DNA from: CAZLMW01 sp964560875
GTDB lineage: Bacteria > Myxococcota_A > UBA9042
Assembly (NCBI GenBank): GCA_964560875.1
Contig: CAZLMW010000032.1
Coordinates: 7,803-71,802, forward strand
Direction: 5' to 3'
Length of the DNA stretch: 64,000 bases
The notes below the pieces were generated by a model. The model was not told the origin of the DNA. It made no database searches and saw only the letters and a list, made by a program, of their open reading frames with translations. Numbering within the stretch: position 1 is the stretch's first letter; each line of letters opens with the position of its first letter. Below, piece after piece: positions 36,002 through 45,045 of the stretch. The position numbers were made by a program, and so were the translations under genes.

Positions 36002-36913
36002 CGCGTCGCATTTGCGTTCATCGCACCATTTGCGCCACGCCCCGCCATCGCGAAGTCCGGCCTCTCCTGTCAGCTGCACCAACACGGCGCGCGCTCTACG
36101 ACCGACGCTGGGTACCGGGTCAGCGGCGAGTTCAACCAAGACCGGGATGTCGCGCTTGCGCGGCACGGCTTCGAACTGCTCGGCCACCGCTCGCCGAACG
36201 ACAAATGCGGGATGTCGCGCGGCCAAGCGCCACGAACGTTCGCAGTCAACCCCGGACCATTGCGTGCACAGGTAGAGGCCCCACGTCACGGCGCCGGAGC
36301 CAAGCAGCTGGCCAACGCGGTCTTCAAGCTCCCCCTTGAACGCGGCTTTGGCGCCCTTCACACCCCAACGAGCCAACGCCCATCGCGTCGACAGCCGCGT
36401 CTTTGCATACATGAGTCCGGCGCCGGCCGTAGCGAGATCCTCAAAGCGTTTCTGCTCTGCGCGGTAGTCGAGCAGCACCAGGCCGTACGCCGCATAGGCG
36501 ATGACCGCTTCGTTGCGATCGCCGAGCCGTTCGACCAGGAAGGGCAGGGCGTCCGGATCGCGGAGCTCGGCGACAATACGGACCGTTCGGCTCCGCCAAG
36601 GGGCGCGTCGTGGCGCGCTGGCGAAAAGCTGCTCGACGAACGGGCGTGCACGCCGACCGAACCCGATCGCGACGTCCTGCGGCTTGCAACCGGAGATGCG
36701 GTTGCACTTGAACTTGTTGCGCACGTTCCGCAGCGCGATCCGCAGTCCCTCGTCGATACCATCCGTGTCACGGTCCGTGGCGAGCGGAATTGGCTCGGCG
36801 GGAGTGGGTTTGGATGACGTCATGTCGACGGCTTTCTGAGCGGGCGTCGACTGCTCGCAGCCCGTCGCAAGCCAACAAGCAAGGATCAAGATGAACGCAG
36901 CACGACTCAGCAC
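35942..36913 (-). CDS. HEAT-repeat lipoprotein
   Basis: 323 residues from GTG at 36913, which has GGAGG 5 nt upstream and gives a textbook short signal (MLSRAAFILI) with lipobox LATG-Cys19. An ATG at 36952 would add 13 residues and spoil the signal. After a linker come helical HEAT-like repeats (DPDALPFLVERLGDRNEAVI; RKRDIPVLVELAADPVPSVG). The end has GGAWRKWCDE, matching the W-x2-W-type motif often seen after HEAT repeats in myxobacterial proteins. Its 3' end overlaps arginine deiminase by 60 bp, tail to tail. Probably a protein-binding envelope lipoprotein; no substrate is evident. Confidence 0.8.
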   Translation of the reverse strand: MLSRAAFILILACWLATGCEQSTPAQKAVDMTSSKPTPAEPIPLATDRDTDGIDEGLRIALRNVRNKFKCNRISGCKPQDVAIGFGRRARPFVEQLFASAPRRAPWRSRTVRIVAELRDPDALPFLVERLGDRNEAVIAYAAYGLVLLDYRAEQKRFEDLATAGAGLMYAKTRLSTRWALARWGVKGAKAAFKGELEDRVGQLLGSGAVTWGLYLCTQWSGVDCERSWRLAARHPAFVVRRAVAEQFEAVPRKRDIPVLVELAADPVPSVGRRARAVLVQLTGEAGLRDGGAWRKWCDERKCDASIAAASEGQRKASGAAATP

Positions 36914-37006
36914 AATTGCCTCCGCTTCGCGATTGGACCATGCGCGTGTCATCCGTCAACCCGCCGAGCCGAACCAGCGCGCACATCCGGTCTCAACAAG
37001 TCGTTA

Positions 37007-37035
37007 TTGCACCCGTCCAGACGCCGTTCTATAAG
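37007..37035 (+). promoter_or_regulatory. Possible promoter for the triple-DsbA gene
   Basis: TATAAG (37030-37035, 5 of 6 to the -10 consensus, unusual in this GC-rich DNA) is preceded after 17 nt by TTGCAC (37007-37012, 3 of 6). It lies 88 bp upstream of the ATG at 37123 in the divergent gap with the HEAT lipoprotein. Prediction by eye. Confidence 0.4.
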
Positions 37036-37122
37036 GTCCGCCCTTCGCGGTCGGGGTCCCTCTATTCGATCGACCGCCTCACCCGTACGGCCTGGTCCGC
37101 TACGGCAACGAGTCAGCACGAT

Positions 37123-39177
37123 ATGAAGAAAGAGAACGCCATCATCGCCATCGTCGCAATCGCCGTCGGCGGGTTCGTCGTCAGCCGTTTCATGAGCCGC
37201 AACGAGGCCCCGAAGAAGGCACCTGCGCAGCCCGCCAAGGTCGCCAAAGCCGCTCCCGCCAAGCCTGCCGACAACGTCACGCGCCACCCCGGTGTCGGCG
37301 CAGCCACAGGTCAGGCCAAGGTCACGGTCATCGAAATCAGCGACTTCGAGTGCCCCTTCTGTTCGCGCGGCGCCAACACGGTCAACCAGGTCAAAGCTGC
37401 CTACAAGGACAAGGTGCGGGTCCAATTCGTCAACCTGCCGCTGTCGTTTCATCGCAACGCCCGCCCGGCTGGCATCGCCGCCCTCGCCGCACATCGCCAG
37501 GGCAAGTTCTGGCAGATGCACGACAAGCTCTTCGGCAACCAGCGCGGGCTGACCAAGGACAATTTCCGCAAGTTCGCCAAGGAGCTCGGCCTCGACGTTG
37601 CCAAGTTCGACAAGGATCTCGCCGACCCCGCGCTCGCCAAGATGGTCGACCAGGACACCGCGATCGCCAACGGACTCGGCGTCCGCGGCACGCCCGGCTT
37701 CTTCGTCAACGGTGTCAACATCTCCGGCGCGCAGCCGTTCGAGAACTTCAAGAAGATCATCGAGCAAGAGATCACCAAGGCCAACGACGAGCTCGGCAAA
37801 GGCACCAAGCTCGCCGACCTGCACGCCAAGATGTGGCGCAAGAACAACCCGGCGCTCGCCGACAACGCGATCAAGTGGCTGATCAACAACCAGGACCCGC
37901 CCGCCAATGCGCCGCCGCCGCCCCCGCCGCCCGCCGCCAAGCGCCAGAAGCCGCCCGAGGACAAGACGGTCTGGAAAGCCAAGGTCGCCGGCCACGAGCC
38001 CGCCAAAGGCCCCAAGGACGCGCTGGTCTATATCGTCGAATACACCGACTTCGAGTGCCCCTTCTGCTCGCGCGTTCGCCCCTCCCTCAAGGAGATCGAG
38101 AAGAGCTACGGCGACAAGGTGCGCCTGGTCTTCAAGAACCAGCCGCTGCCCTTTCACAAGAAGGCGTTCAAGGCCGCCGAAGCCGCTCTCTGTGCCCACA
38201 AGCAGGGCAAATTCTGGGAGATGGAAGAGCGCCTGTTCACCAACCAAAGCGCGCTGGCGCGGCCGCAGCTCTCCGATCACGCCAAGGCCGTCGGCCTCAA
38301 CGTCGCCAAGTTCGACAAGTGCGTCGACTCGAGTGCGACCAAGAAGCTCGTGCTGCAGGACCAGGAGATGGCCGAGCGCATCAAGGCGAGCGGAACTCCC
38401 GCGTTCTACATCAACGGCCGCAAGGTCTCCGGCGCCCAGCCCTTCAGCGCGTTCAAGAAGGTCATCGACGAGGAGCTCGCCAAGGCTCAGAAGCTCGCTG
38501 ACTCCGGCACGCCGCGCGCCAGGGTCTACGAGAAGGCCATCGAAAACGGCAAAGAGATCATCCCGCCGCCGGTTCTCGACTCGCGCGTGGCCAGCTTCGA
38601 CTACAACGGCTCGCCCATCTACGGCGACAAGAACGCGAAGGTGAAAGTCGTCGTCTACAAGGACTTCGAGTGCCCCTTCTGCGGTCGTGTTTCAGCCCCG
38701 CTCAAGGCGCTCGAGAAGGCCAACCGCGGCAAGGTCGCCATCGTCTTCAAGCACTTTCCGCTGTCCAATCAGTGCAACCGCGGCATGTCCCGCGACATGC
38801 ATCCCGGCGCTTGCCAGGCGGCCTACTGGTCGTTCGCGGCGCTCGAGCAGGGCAAGTTCAACGAATTCGAGTCGATGGTCTTCAACAACATGCGCAACAT
38901 GATGCCCAAGGGCGGTGACCTCGCGACGCGCCTCAAGGGCCAGGAAGCCAACCTGCGCAAGTATGCTCAGCAGATCGGCATGAACGTCGACACGGCCGCC
39001 TCGTACGTGAAGGCGCGCAAGTGGGAAGCCAAGCTGCAGAAGGACATCCAGGAGGCGAGCGCCGCCAACGTCCGCGGAACGCCGTCGATCTACATGAATG
39101 GCCGCGCCTACAACGGCCCGATGAACCCCGCGAAGATGGGCGACACGGTTGCCAAGCTCATCGCGGGCAAGATTTAG
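37123..39177 (+). CDS. Three tandem DsbA/thioredoxin-4-like domains, membrane-anchored
   Basis: 684 residues. An N-terminal hydrophobic helix (residues 6-20) is followed by an Ala/Lys/Pro linker, so the bulk is periplasmic by prediction. Three DsbA-like domains follow, each with an FECPFC active site: Cys77/Cys80, Cys312/Cys315 and Cys517/Cys520. Each also has a cis-Pro loop (GTPGFFVNG, GTPAFYING, GTPSIYMNG). A Pro-rich linker (eight Pro in a row near 265) separates domains 1 and 2. The third domain has extra Cys residues. All three active sites look intact, so it may oxidise or isomerise disulfides, plausibly in the many Cys-rich envelope proteins nearby. Single-domain DsbA-like proteins are common; three in one chain is unusual. 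I chose ATG 37123 for its signal-like helix. Confidence 0.85.
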   Translation: MKKENAIIAIVAIAVGGFVVSRFMSRNEAPKKAPAQPAKVAKAAPAKPADNVTRHPGVGAATGQAKVTVIEISDFECPFCSRGANTVNQVKAAYKDKVRVQFVNLPLSFHRNARPAGIAALAAHRQGKFWQMHDKLFGNQRGLTKDNFRKFAKELGLDVAKFDKDLADPALAKMVDQDTAIANGLGVRGTPGFFVNGVNISGAQPFENFKKIIEQEITKANDELGKGTKLADLHAKMWRKNNPALADNAIKWLINNQDPPANAPPPPPPPAAKRQKPPEDKTVWKAKVAGHEPAKGPKDALVYIVEYTDFECPFCSRVRPSLKEIEKSYGDKVRLVFKNQPLPFHKKAFKAAEAALCAHKQGKFWEMEERLFTNQSALARPQLSDHAKAVGLNVAKFDKCVDSSATKKLVLQDQEMAERIKASGTPAFYINGRKVSGAQPFSAFKKVIDEELAKAQKLADSGTPRARVYEKAIENGKEIIPPPVLDSRVASFDYNGSPIYGDKNAKVKVVVYKDFECPFCGRVSAPLKALEKANRGKVAIVFKHFPLSNQCNRGMSRDMHPGACQAAYWSFAALEQGKFNEFESMVFNNMRNMMPKGGDLATRLKGQEANLRKYAQQIGMNVDTAASYVKARKWEAKLQKDIQEASAANVRGTPSIYMNGRAYNGPMNPAKMGDTVAKLIAGKI

Positions 39178-39247
39178 GCTATCCCGATTCCGGAGCGCCG
39201 ATTCTTGATCATCGCTTGAGCCCGACGCTTTGAGAAAGACAGGCTAG

Positions 39248-41305
39248 CTAAACGACCAAGCGGTCGGCGGTCTTGCGCCGACAAATCGCCAGCATCGCCA
39301 GCAGAATCAGCCCGACCAGGCCCGCTGCGCCATCGCTGCGACGCGTCGCTGAGCAACCGGATTCAGGCTCATCGGCCTTCTTCACAATCGAGCCGTACGG
39401 CAACACGGTGTCCTTCATATCGAGGGCGCCGCCGGTGAAGTTCTTCGTCGCCGGCTTGCGCAGCGGGCGATGTTCGTTGAGCGGACCCGTCTCCTTGCCG
39501 CAAACGCCGCGTCGGATCCCGTCCTTGGCGGTCGTCGTCAGCGCGACGCAGCTTTGCCCGGCGCCGCACGCCTCTTTGTCGTTCATGTCGCAGTTTCGTC
39601 GGCAAAGACCGGTCTTTGGATCGGCCCCCGCGCACGCCAGGTCGATACGACAGGGCTCCGTTCCGCTGCATGCAACGCCAGTCAGCCCACCGCCGCCGCC
39701 GCCTCTGCAAGCGCCACCCGTCGCTGTCACCAGGGTCGAAACCCACGCGCATCGCCCGCCGTCCGTGCACTCCTTGGAGTCACCGAACGGGTTGCACTTG
39801 ATGCGGCAGACACCGGCGCCCGGCACATCGGACTCGTCGCAAACGAGGCCGGTAGCGCACCCGCCTGCGTTCTTGCACGGAGACCCGGCCGGTGGCGCTC
39901 CAAATGGAAGACAGATCGCCCCACCCTTGGTCGGCGTGCAACCCGTCCCCTCCGGGCAATCGGTCGTGACCTTGCACGTCCGCGTACAGACCTGCTCAAA
40001 AGCGCCGCCAGACTGGGCGCACAGGCCGGTCTCACAGTCGAATCCGCTCAGACAGGGCCAGCCGATCGCCAACGTTCCTTTGCGCACGCAATACCCGGTC
40101 GGTGAGCCGCCGTCGCACTGAAACCCGGCCGGACATTGGCTGTTTTTCGTACACGGCTGGCTGCACTTGCCGCCGCTGAGCAGGCTCGGTGCACATGTCA
40201 TCGAACCGCAATCCGGGGCGCCTTCACAGGGCGCTCCGGCAACTGCGCCACCACCCTTGATGCATAGGCCGACGACTTGCGAACCGATCTGCAGCTGTCG
40301 GCAGCTACCGAAAGGTCCACACTGGCCGAGGCATTGGGCGGTGCAGAAGCCCCCGGTTGCCGCGCCGAGGCAAAACAGCTCCTTGTTGCAGGCCAGGTCG
40401 CTGGCGCACGGTCCGCTTGGCGGGGCCTTGGCGAGATCGGGCGCGCAATGCAGATCGTTGGGAAAACACGCCTTGCCGCTCACCCACGTACCGCACGAGT
40501 ACCCGACCGGGCAGTCGCTATGTTCTTCGCACGATCGGGTGCAGAAGCTCTTGTTGCCGTCGGTGAACGTCGCGCAGAAGCCGCCATCGCAATGATCGTG
40601 TCCGTCGCACGCGTCGCAGAGGCGTCCGTCTGAAAAAGGGGTAGCTGGATACAAAAAGCGAACGGCCCTTGCGTCATCTAGCGAAAGCGCCCGATACCGA
40701 CTCGTCGCCGCCAGGAAGTACATCTGTGCGTCCTGATCACGGGTGACCGAAAGGCCGATCGCGCGGCCGACCATGTGCCCGACCACCGCCTCGAGATCCG
40801 CTGTGGCCTTGCCGAACTGCGGCGTCGTCGCCAGGTCGAGGTCCTGGTCGTTGAGCACAACTTCGACCCTCTTGAGCGTGCCGTCGTCATCAGACGCGAT
40901 GTCGATCTTGCCCAGGACCTCACCATCGCGCGTTGCGAAACCGGATTTGCCGATTCTCACGTAGATGTCCAACCCTGGATCGGCGCTGACCAGACCGCCG
41001 TAGGAGAGCTTCAGGCGCGATCCCTGTACGGAGTTGAATCGCCCCAGGACGCGGGTCAGCGCGGTCTCGAGCTGCTTGACCGTGACCAGCGACGTGCCCT
41101 TCGCCTGCAAGAAGACGTTTACGTGGCGGTCGGGCCAATGCAGCGGATCGCCGTCATCTTGGCGTGCGATGTCGTATCCGGGGAGGACGAACACAGACGA
41201 TGCGACCAACGCCAGCAGAGCCGGGCCGATCGGGCGGTTTTTGCGCCGTCTTCGCCCCCGTTCTTGGCGTCCGGACATACCGTGAGGAAGGGCGTTGTTC
41301 ACCAT
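39248..41305 (-). CDS. Matrixin-like Cys-rich protein with degenerate zinc site and MYXO-CTERM-like tail
   Basis: 685 residues from the ATG at 41305 (AGGAA 11 nt upstream; TTG at 41326 is the alternative). A basic N-terminus precedes a hydrophobic signal/anchor. Residues about 50-220 resemble a matrixin-type metallopeptidase. Where HExGHxxGLxH is expected the chain reads HMVGRAIGLSV (His177), so the catalytic Glu and second His are replaced; QMYF may correspond to the Met-turn. The fold is likely kept but the enzyme dead. A long Cys-rich region follows with many C-x5-C and DC-x-G-x2-C units. The tail has SGCSATRRS, a hydrophobic helix and RRK, matching a MYXO-CTERM sorting signal. It converges with the triple-DsbA gene across 70 bp with no clear terminator. 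Confidence 0.78.
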   Translation of the reverse strand: MVNNALPHGMSGRQERGRRRRKNRPIGPALLALVASSVFVLPGYDIARQDDGDPLHWPDRHVNVFLQAKGTSLVTVKQLETALTRVLGRFNSVQGSRLKLSYGGLVSADPGLDIYVRIGKSGFATRDGEVLGKIDIASDDDGTLKRVEVVLNDQDLDLATTPQFGKATADLEAVVGHMVGRAIGLSVTRDQDAQMYFLAATSRYRALSLDDARAVRFLYPATPFSDGRLCDACDGHDHCDGGFCATFTDGNKSFCTRSCEEHSDCPVGYSCGTWVSGKACFPNDLHCAPDLAKAPPSGPCASDLACNKELFCLGAATGGFCTAQCLGQCGPFGSCRQLQIGSQVVGLCIKGGGAVAGAPCEGAPDCGSMTCAPSLLSGGKCSQPCTKNSQCPAGFQCDGGSPTGYCVRKGTLAIGWPCLSGFDCETGLCAQSGGAFEQVCTRTCKVTTDCPEGTGCTPTKGGAICLPFGAPPAGSPCKNAGGCATGLVCDESDVPGAGVCRIKCNPFGDSKECTDGGRCAWVSTLVTATGGACRGGGGGGLTGVACSGTEPCRIDLACAGADPKTGLCRRNCDMNDKEACGAGQSCVALTTTAKDGIRRGVCGKETGPLNEHRPLRKPATKNFTGGALDMKDTVLPYGSIVKKADEPESGCSATRRSDGAAGLVGLILLAMLAICRRKTADRLVV

Positions 41306-41624
41306 GTCAGCGTAGGTTCCTCGCAAGGGGCCGTCCAGCCCCGCGCCGGGAGGCTCAAAAGGAGACAGGGATTATGCTCCTAACGCTCAGACATCAAGGC
41401 GGAATCAAACTACCGCTTGCAACCCGGACTCGTGGATGTAGAGTCGCGACCCGCTCCACCATCGAGGGTGAATTTCTTTATCACGTGCACGACGTTCTGC
41501 CGTTTTGTCAGCCATCTCCGATCGCCGATTTCCAACGCGCAGCACGCCCTCTCAATTGCACATTGTCGCGAAGGGTGACGATGGGCGAACCGAACACCAC
41601 GCCTCGAAACCAGAAGGACTGAGT
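41306..41624. other. Divergent intergenic region, 319 bp, with a possible leftward promoter
   Basis: No credible gene is present. On the minus strand CATAAT (41376-41371, 5 of 6 to the -10 consensus) is preceded after 15 nt by TTGATG (41397-41392, 4 of 6). It would start transcription about 60 nt before the matrixin-like gene. The spacer is short, so the match is weak. A rightward promoter for the four-Cys gene should also be here but is not clear. Confidence 0.4.
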
Positions 41625-41909
41625 ATGAACGGAACCACCGCGCAGGTCGTCCCCCAGGAAACCTCCAAACCCCGCCGGCTGTCCGATGTCTTTCAGTGCG
41701 ACTACCGCAGCCGGAAGATGTTCCTTGCGACCTGCCTCGACGACTTCATGAACGCCAACGCGCTCAAGGTCCGCTCGATGGTCTGCCACGACTGCCCGCA
41801 AGGTTCCGAGAACCGCGCCACGTTCGCCGCCGACGCCGACAGCGAAGGACTGCTCGACGCCGAAATCTGGGGCCGCCTCATCGCCGACCTCGGCGAAGAG
41901 GACAGCTAG
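41625..41909 (+). CDS. Small four-Cys protein of unknown function
   Basis: 94 residues, ATG with AAGGA 6 nt upstream, so the start is well supported. It has no signal peptide or membrane helix and is likely cytoplasmic. Four Cys (25, 37, 54 and 57; the last pair is CHDC) could bind one zinc or an iron-sulfur centre, spaced C-x11-C-x16-C-x2-C. The end is acidic (LGEEDS). I do not recognise the family. A small metal-binding regulator or adaptor is possible, but this is inference. A 255-bp gap separates it from the PEGA kinase. Confidence 0.7.
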   Translation: MNGTTAQVVPQETSKPRRLSDVFQCDYRSRKMFLATCLDDFMNANALKVRSMVCHDCPQGSENRATFAADADSEGLLDAEIWGRLIADLGEEDS

Positions 41910-42164
41910 CCAGCCCTGCGCGTCGCACACACCCTTTCCCGCAGCAAGATAACCGCCCCGGTGCCCGACGAGGGCCCGCTGGGCGTGTTGATTTCCCGAC
42001 GCCACCGTTGTATGTCGGTCAACCATCGCGGGGCCTCGGGCATTCATCTACGACGGTGGGTGTTGGGGTCGACAGCGGTGCTCACTTGGAACGCACTCAT
42101 CCGGACAACAGGCTGTCACCGCAACCAGTTGAAGCCCGGATCGAAGACCGCGGATTGAGAACAG

Positions 42165-44195
42165 ATGGCGACAGGTAAAAACGTCGACTATCCGCTGCCT
42201 TTTGGTCGGTACTACCTGACCCAAAAGATCGCCATGGGCGGTATGGCGGAGATCTTCCGCGCCAAGTCCATCGGCGCCGAAGGCTTCGAGAAGGCCGTCG
42301 TGATTAAGCGCATCCTCCCGCATTTTTGCGAGGATGAGTCGTTCGTCACGATGTTCCAGGACGAGGCGCGCGTCGCAGCCCACCTCAACCACGCCAACGT
42401 CGTCCAGATCTTCGATTTCGACGAGGTCGACGGCCTCTACTACATCGCGATGGAGTACGTGGAGGGGCAAGACCTCAAGCGCGTGCTCGACGTCGGCACC
42501 AAGCTCGGCAAGCCGCTTTCGATCGCGCAGGCCGTCCTGGTGATGATCGAGGCCGGCCAGGGGCTGGACTACGCTCACAAACGCGAGGTCGACGGCAAGC
42601 CGCTCAACATCATCCACCGCGACATTTCGCCGCACAACATGATGGTGTCGTACAACGGCGAAGTGAAAATCATGGACTTCGGCATCGCGAAAGCTGCGAG
42701 CCGATCCACGAAGACACGCGTCGGTACCGTCAAGGGCAAGTGCGCGTACATGAGCCCCGAGCAGGCGCGCGGCAAGCAGCTTGACGGGCGCTCCGACCTC
42801 TTCGCCCTCGGCGTCTGCCTGTGGGAGATGGTCACGGGCAAGCGCTTGTTCGTGGGCGAGTCGGACTTCGAGACCCTCAACAACGTGCTGCGCGCCGAAG
42901 TTCCGTCGGTTTGCGAGCTGAACCCCGACGCGGACGAAGAGCTGAACAAGCTCATCATGGCCGCGCTTGATCGCGACGTGGATGTCCGCCCCAAGGACGT
43001 CTCCGCGTGGGTGGCGATGCTGCGCAAGTGGTTCTACTCCACCGTGCCCGACCCCTCGGCCGTGACGCTCAAAGCGTACATGCACGAGCTGTTCAGCGAT
43101 CAGATAGCCAAGCTCAAAGAGGACGTGCACCGCGAGGCCGAGGCGCTCGCCGACATGCGGACCAACAGCGGTCTGCGTCGCCCGATCACGAAATCCAACC
43201 GCGTTCCTGCGCTCAACACCGACGACGAAGCTACCGTTGCGCTCGACACCAGCGCCGGCTTGCCCGGTGACCAGGACGCGACGATGGCGATTCCCGATGC
43301 CGCCGCGCTCTTGGCCGGTGGCACAGGGTCGGGGCCCGCCGTTGCCCAGCAAGGCAAATCGAAGACCGGGCTTTTCGTCGGTGTTGGCGTGCTGCTCGCC
43401 GGTGTCATCGGAGCCGCCGCGTTCGTTGGCATGGGCGACAAGGAAAAGCCCAAACCCACGCCGGCCGCCGTCGCTGGCGCCATGGTTGAGAAGCCGCCCG
43501 AGAAAAAGAAGATCACGATCAAGATCAAGGCGCCGGGCGCGCGCGAGATCAAGATCAACGGCGAGACCGAGTCGACCGACGATCACTGCACGTTCACCGG
43601 CGACGAGGGCGACCGCATCAAGATCGTCGCCATCGGCAAGGACGGCCAAAAAGAGCTGGTTCGGCACACCCTCGAGAAAGCAGGCGCCGAGGTCACTGTC
43701 GAGCTGCCCAAACCGACCAAGAAGGCCCCGCCCAAGCCGGTTGCTCCCGCGATCGTCCCGGTGGTTCTCCAGGTTGAACCCAACAGCGCGTCGGTCAAGG
43801 TCGATGGCGCGGCGATCGCCCTCAACGGCGGCAACGGCAAGGTCCCCGGCAAGAAGCTCGGCGACTCGGTCGTGGTCGAAGCCACCGCCCACGGATACGA
43901 GCCCTTCAAGCAGACGTTCATCGTCAAGAAGAAGGACATCGAGCTGCTGGCCATCAAGCTCAAGAAGAAGGCAGGCCCGAAGGTCGCAGGGCCCGGCAGG
44001 GTGACGATCAACGCCAAGCCGTGGGCCAACGTCTTCTACAAGGGCAAGAAGCTCGGCTTCACGCCTCTGAAGAACTACAAGCTGGCGGCCGGTAAACACA
44101 CGTTTACGCTGCAAAAAGGCAGCACGAAGAAGACCGTGACCGTGACCGTGAAGTCCGGTCGGACAGCCAGCCGTCTCGTCGACATGACGAACTGA
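42165..44195 (+). CDS. Ser/Thr protein kinase with membrane helix and PEGA-like extracellular domains
   Basis: 676 residues. The N-terminal Hanks-type kinase (about 14-290) has AMGGMAEIF in the Gly loop, Lys48 in VVIKRIL, Glu67, HRDISPHN (His151, Asp153, Asn158), DFG (Asp171) and YMSPEQ. All key residues are intact. A linker follows, then a transmembrane helix at about 401-423. The C-terminal part has beta domains of the PEGA type (EPNSASVKVDG; AKPWANVFYKGKKLGFTPL). The kinase would be cytoplasmic and the PEGA part periplasmic. Only a weak ribosome site is visible. The gene has its own region, flanked upstream by 255 bp and downstream by a tRNA-Gly promoter 22 bp past its stop. Confidence 0.93.
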   Translation: MATGKNVDYPLPFGRYYLTQKIAMGGMAEIFRAKSIGAEGFEKAVVIKRILPHFCEDESFVTMFQDEARVAAHLNHANVVQIFDFDEVDGLYYIAMEYVEGQDLKRVLDVGTKLGKPLSIAQAVLVMIEAGQGLDYAHKREVDGKPLNIIHRDISPHNMMVSYNGEVKIMDFGIAKAASRSTKTRVGTVKGKCAYMSPEQARGKQLDGRSDLFALGVCLWEMVTGKRLFVGESDFETLNNVLRAEVPSVCELNPDADEELNKLIMAALDRDVDVRPKDVSAWVAMLRKWFYSTVPDPSAVTLKAYMHELFSDQIAKLKEDVHREAEALADMRTNSGLRRPITKSNRVPALNTDDEATVALDTSAGLPGDQDATMAIPDAAALLAGGTGSGPAVAQQGKSKTGLFVGVGVLLAGVIGAAAFVGMGDKEKPKPTPAAVAGAMVEKPPEKKKITIKIKAPGAREIKINGETESTDDHCTFTGDEGDRIKIVAIGKDGQKELVRHTLEKAGAEVTVELPKPTKKAPPKPVAPAIVPVVLQVEPNSASVKVDGAAIALNGGNGKVPGKKLGDSVVVEATAHGYEPFKQTFIVKKKDIELLAIKLKKKAGPKVAGPGRVTINAKPWANVFYKGKKLGFTPLKNYKLAAGKHTFTLQKGSTKKTVTVTVKSGRTASRLVDMTN

Positions 44196-44217
44196 TGCAG
44201 CGTTGAGGTAGAGTTGC

Positions 44218-44246
44218 TTGACACGCCCGTACGCCACGGCTAAATA
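44218..44246 (+). promoter_or_regulatory. Promoter for tRNA-Gly
   Basis: A perfect -35 box TTGACA (44218-44223) is followed after exactly 17 nt by TAAATA (44241-44246), an AT block in GC-rich sequence. Transcription would begin near 44253, about 54 nt before the tRNA. A 7-bp hairpin (GGACAGG 44255-44261 and CCTGTCC 44269-44275, 7-nt loop) falls in this leader and lacks a T-run. Confidence 0.6.
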
Positions 44247-44306
44247 CGCCGCCCGGACAGGTTTCGCGCCTGTCCCTCCGGTTCGCCCCCGGGATCCGGA
44301 AACCAC

Positions 44307-44381
44307 GCGGGAATAACTCAGTGGTAGAGTGCGACCTTGCCAAGGTCGAAGTCGCGGGTTCAAATCCCGTTTCCCGCTCCA
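44307..44381 (+). tRNA. tRNA-Gly (GCC)
   Basis: Complete cloverleaf. The acceptor stem GCGGGAA (44307-44313) pairs with TTCCCGC (44371-44377), followed by T and an encoded CCA (44379-44381). The anticodon stem CGACC/GGTCG closes loop TTGCCAA, giving anticodon GCC at 44339-44341. The T-arm has GGTTCAAATCC. It reads GGC and GGT codons. Confidence 0.97.
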
Positions 44382-44397
44382 GCAAAGAAGCCGATTA

Positions 44398-44432
44398 CGA
44401 AGGGTCCCATCGCGGGCCCTTCGTTGCGTTTT
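44398..44432 (+). terminator. Intrinsic terminator after tRNA-Gly
   Basis: cgaaggg-t-ccc (44398-44408) pairs with gggcccttcg (44414-44423) around the 5-nt loop atcgc, with one bulged T. It is followed by ttgcgtttt. It starts 17 nt after the tRNA end, which is a good position. Confidence 0.7.
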
Positions 44433-45045
44433 GGGCCGTTTCCAGGCGCCGAGCTGCGTCGTCCCGTCATCGTCACGATCATTCGCCGCCAACACGGCCT
44501 ATCCAGCCGGTAGCGGCCCCCCAAACAGCCGACCCTGCACCGGACAGCGATCGTGTGAACAGGCGCTCGCGATCGCTGCAGCGCTCATCGAACTTCCGGC
44601 TGACCAAACACGCGCTAAAACACGTGTTGCTCGGCATTTGGGCGCGTTTCGGCCGCGTTGCCGGGTCGCGGCAACCGCAGAATCCACCTCGAAACCCTCT
44701 TCAAACGAGCGCGGGCTGCACCATCTGCTTGCCTTGAAACAGACCCTTTGTTAGCTTGCAGGGTGGATGTCCCAGTGCAGTTTTCGGGCTGTAACCGACT
44801 CCAGCCGCTCCGCGGCAACCGGTTCCGATCCCCCATTTTGTTGTGCGACCACACCGTATCTGCGTGTTGCGCTGATGCGGGCCAGATCGGAAGGCGATTA
44901 GCACAAGGCGGATCGAAACCATGCTTGGCCAGCGTGGTTTCCACACACCCTCACCGTCTGTTGCATGAGGCCGCGAGTCACCGCTGGGTGAGCCGCTTCC
45001 TCGGCTATCCTGGTTCCGTGACCCGCTCTGGTTGGGAGGATTGAG
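44433..45045. other. Intergenic region, 613 bp, upstream of the giant lipoprotein gene
   Basis: No credible coding frame is present. The open frames here are short, Arg/Ser-rich and lack ribosome sites. The only clear signal is the ribosome site GGGAGG just before the giant gene's ATG. I looked for -35/-10 pairs and found nothing better than chance (for example TTGAAA near 44735 without a matching -10). The giant gene's promoter should lie here. Confidence 0.5.

Noticed and set aside
36916..37122. Upstream extension of the triple-DsbA frame to 36916
   Set aside because: The extra residues carry no signal-like sequence and overlap the promoter and start of the divergent HEAT lipoprotein.
42048..44495. 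Long antisense frame opposite the PEGA kinase and tRNA-Gly
   Set aside because: It covers an intact kinase and a tRNA, and its translation is Arg/Leu/Asp-rich without motifs.
44321..45044. Open frames between tRNA-Gly and the giant gene
   Set aside because: One begins inside the tRNA and another runs to the giant gene's start. Both are Arg/Ser/Pro-rich with no ribosome site.
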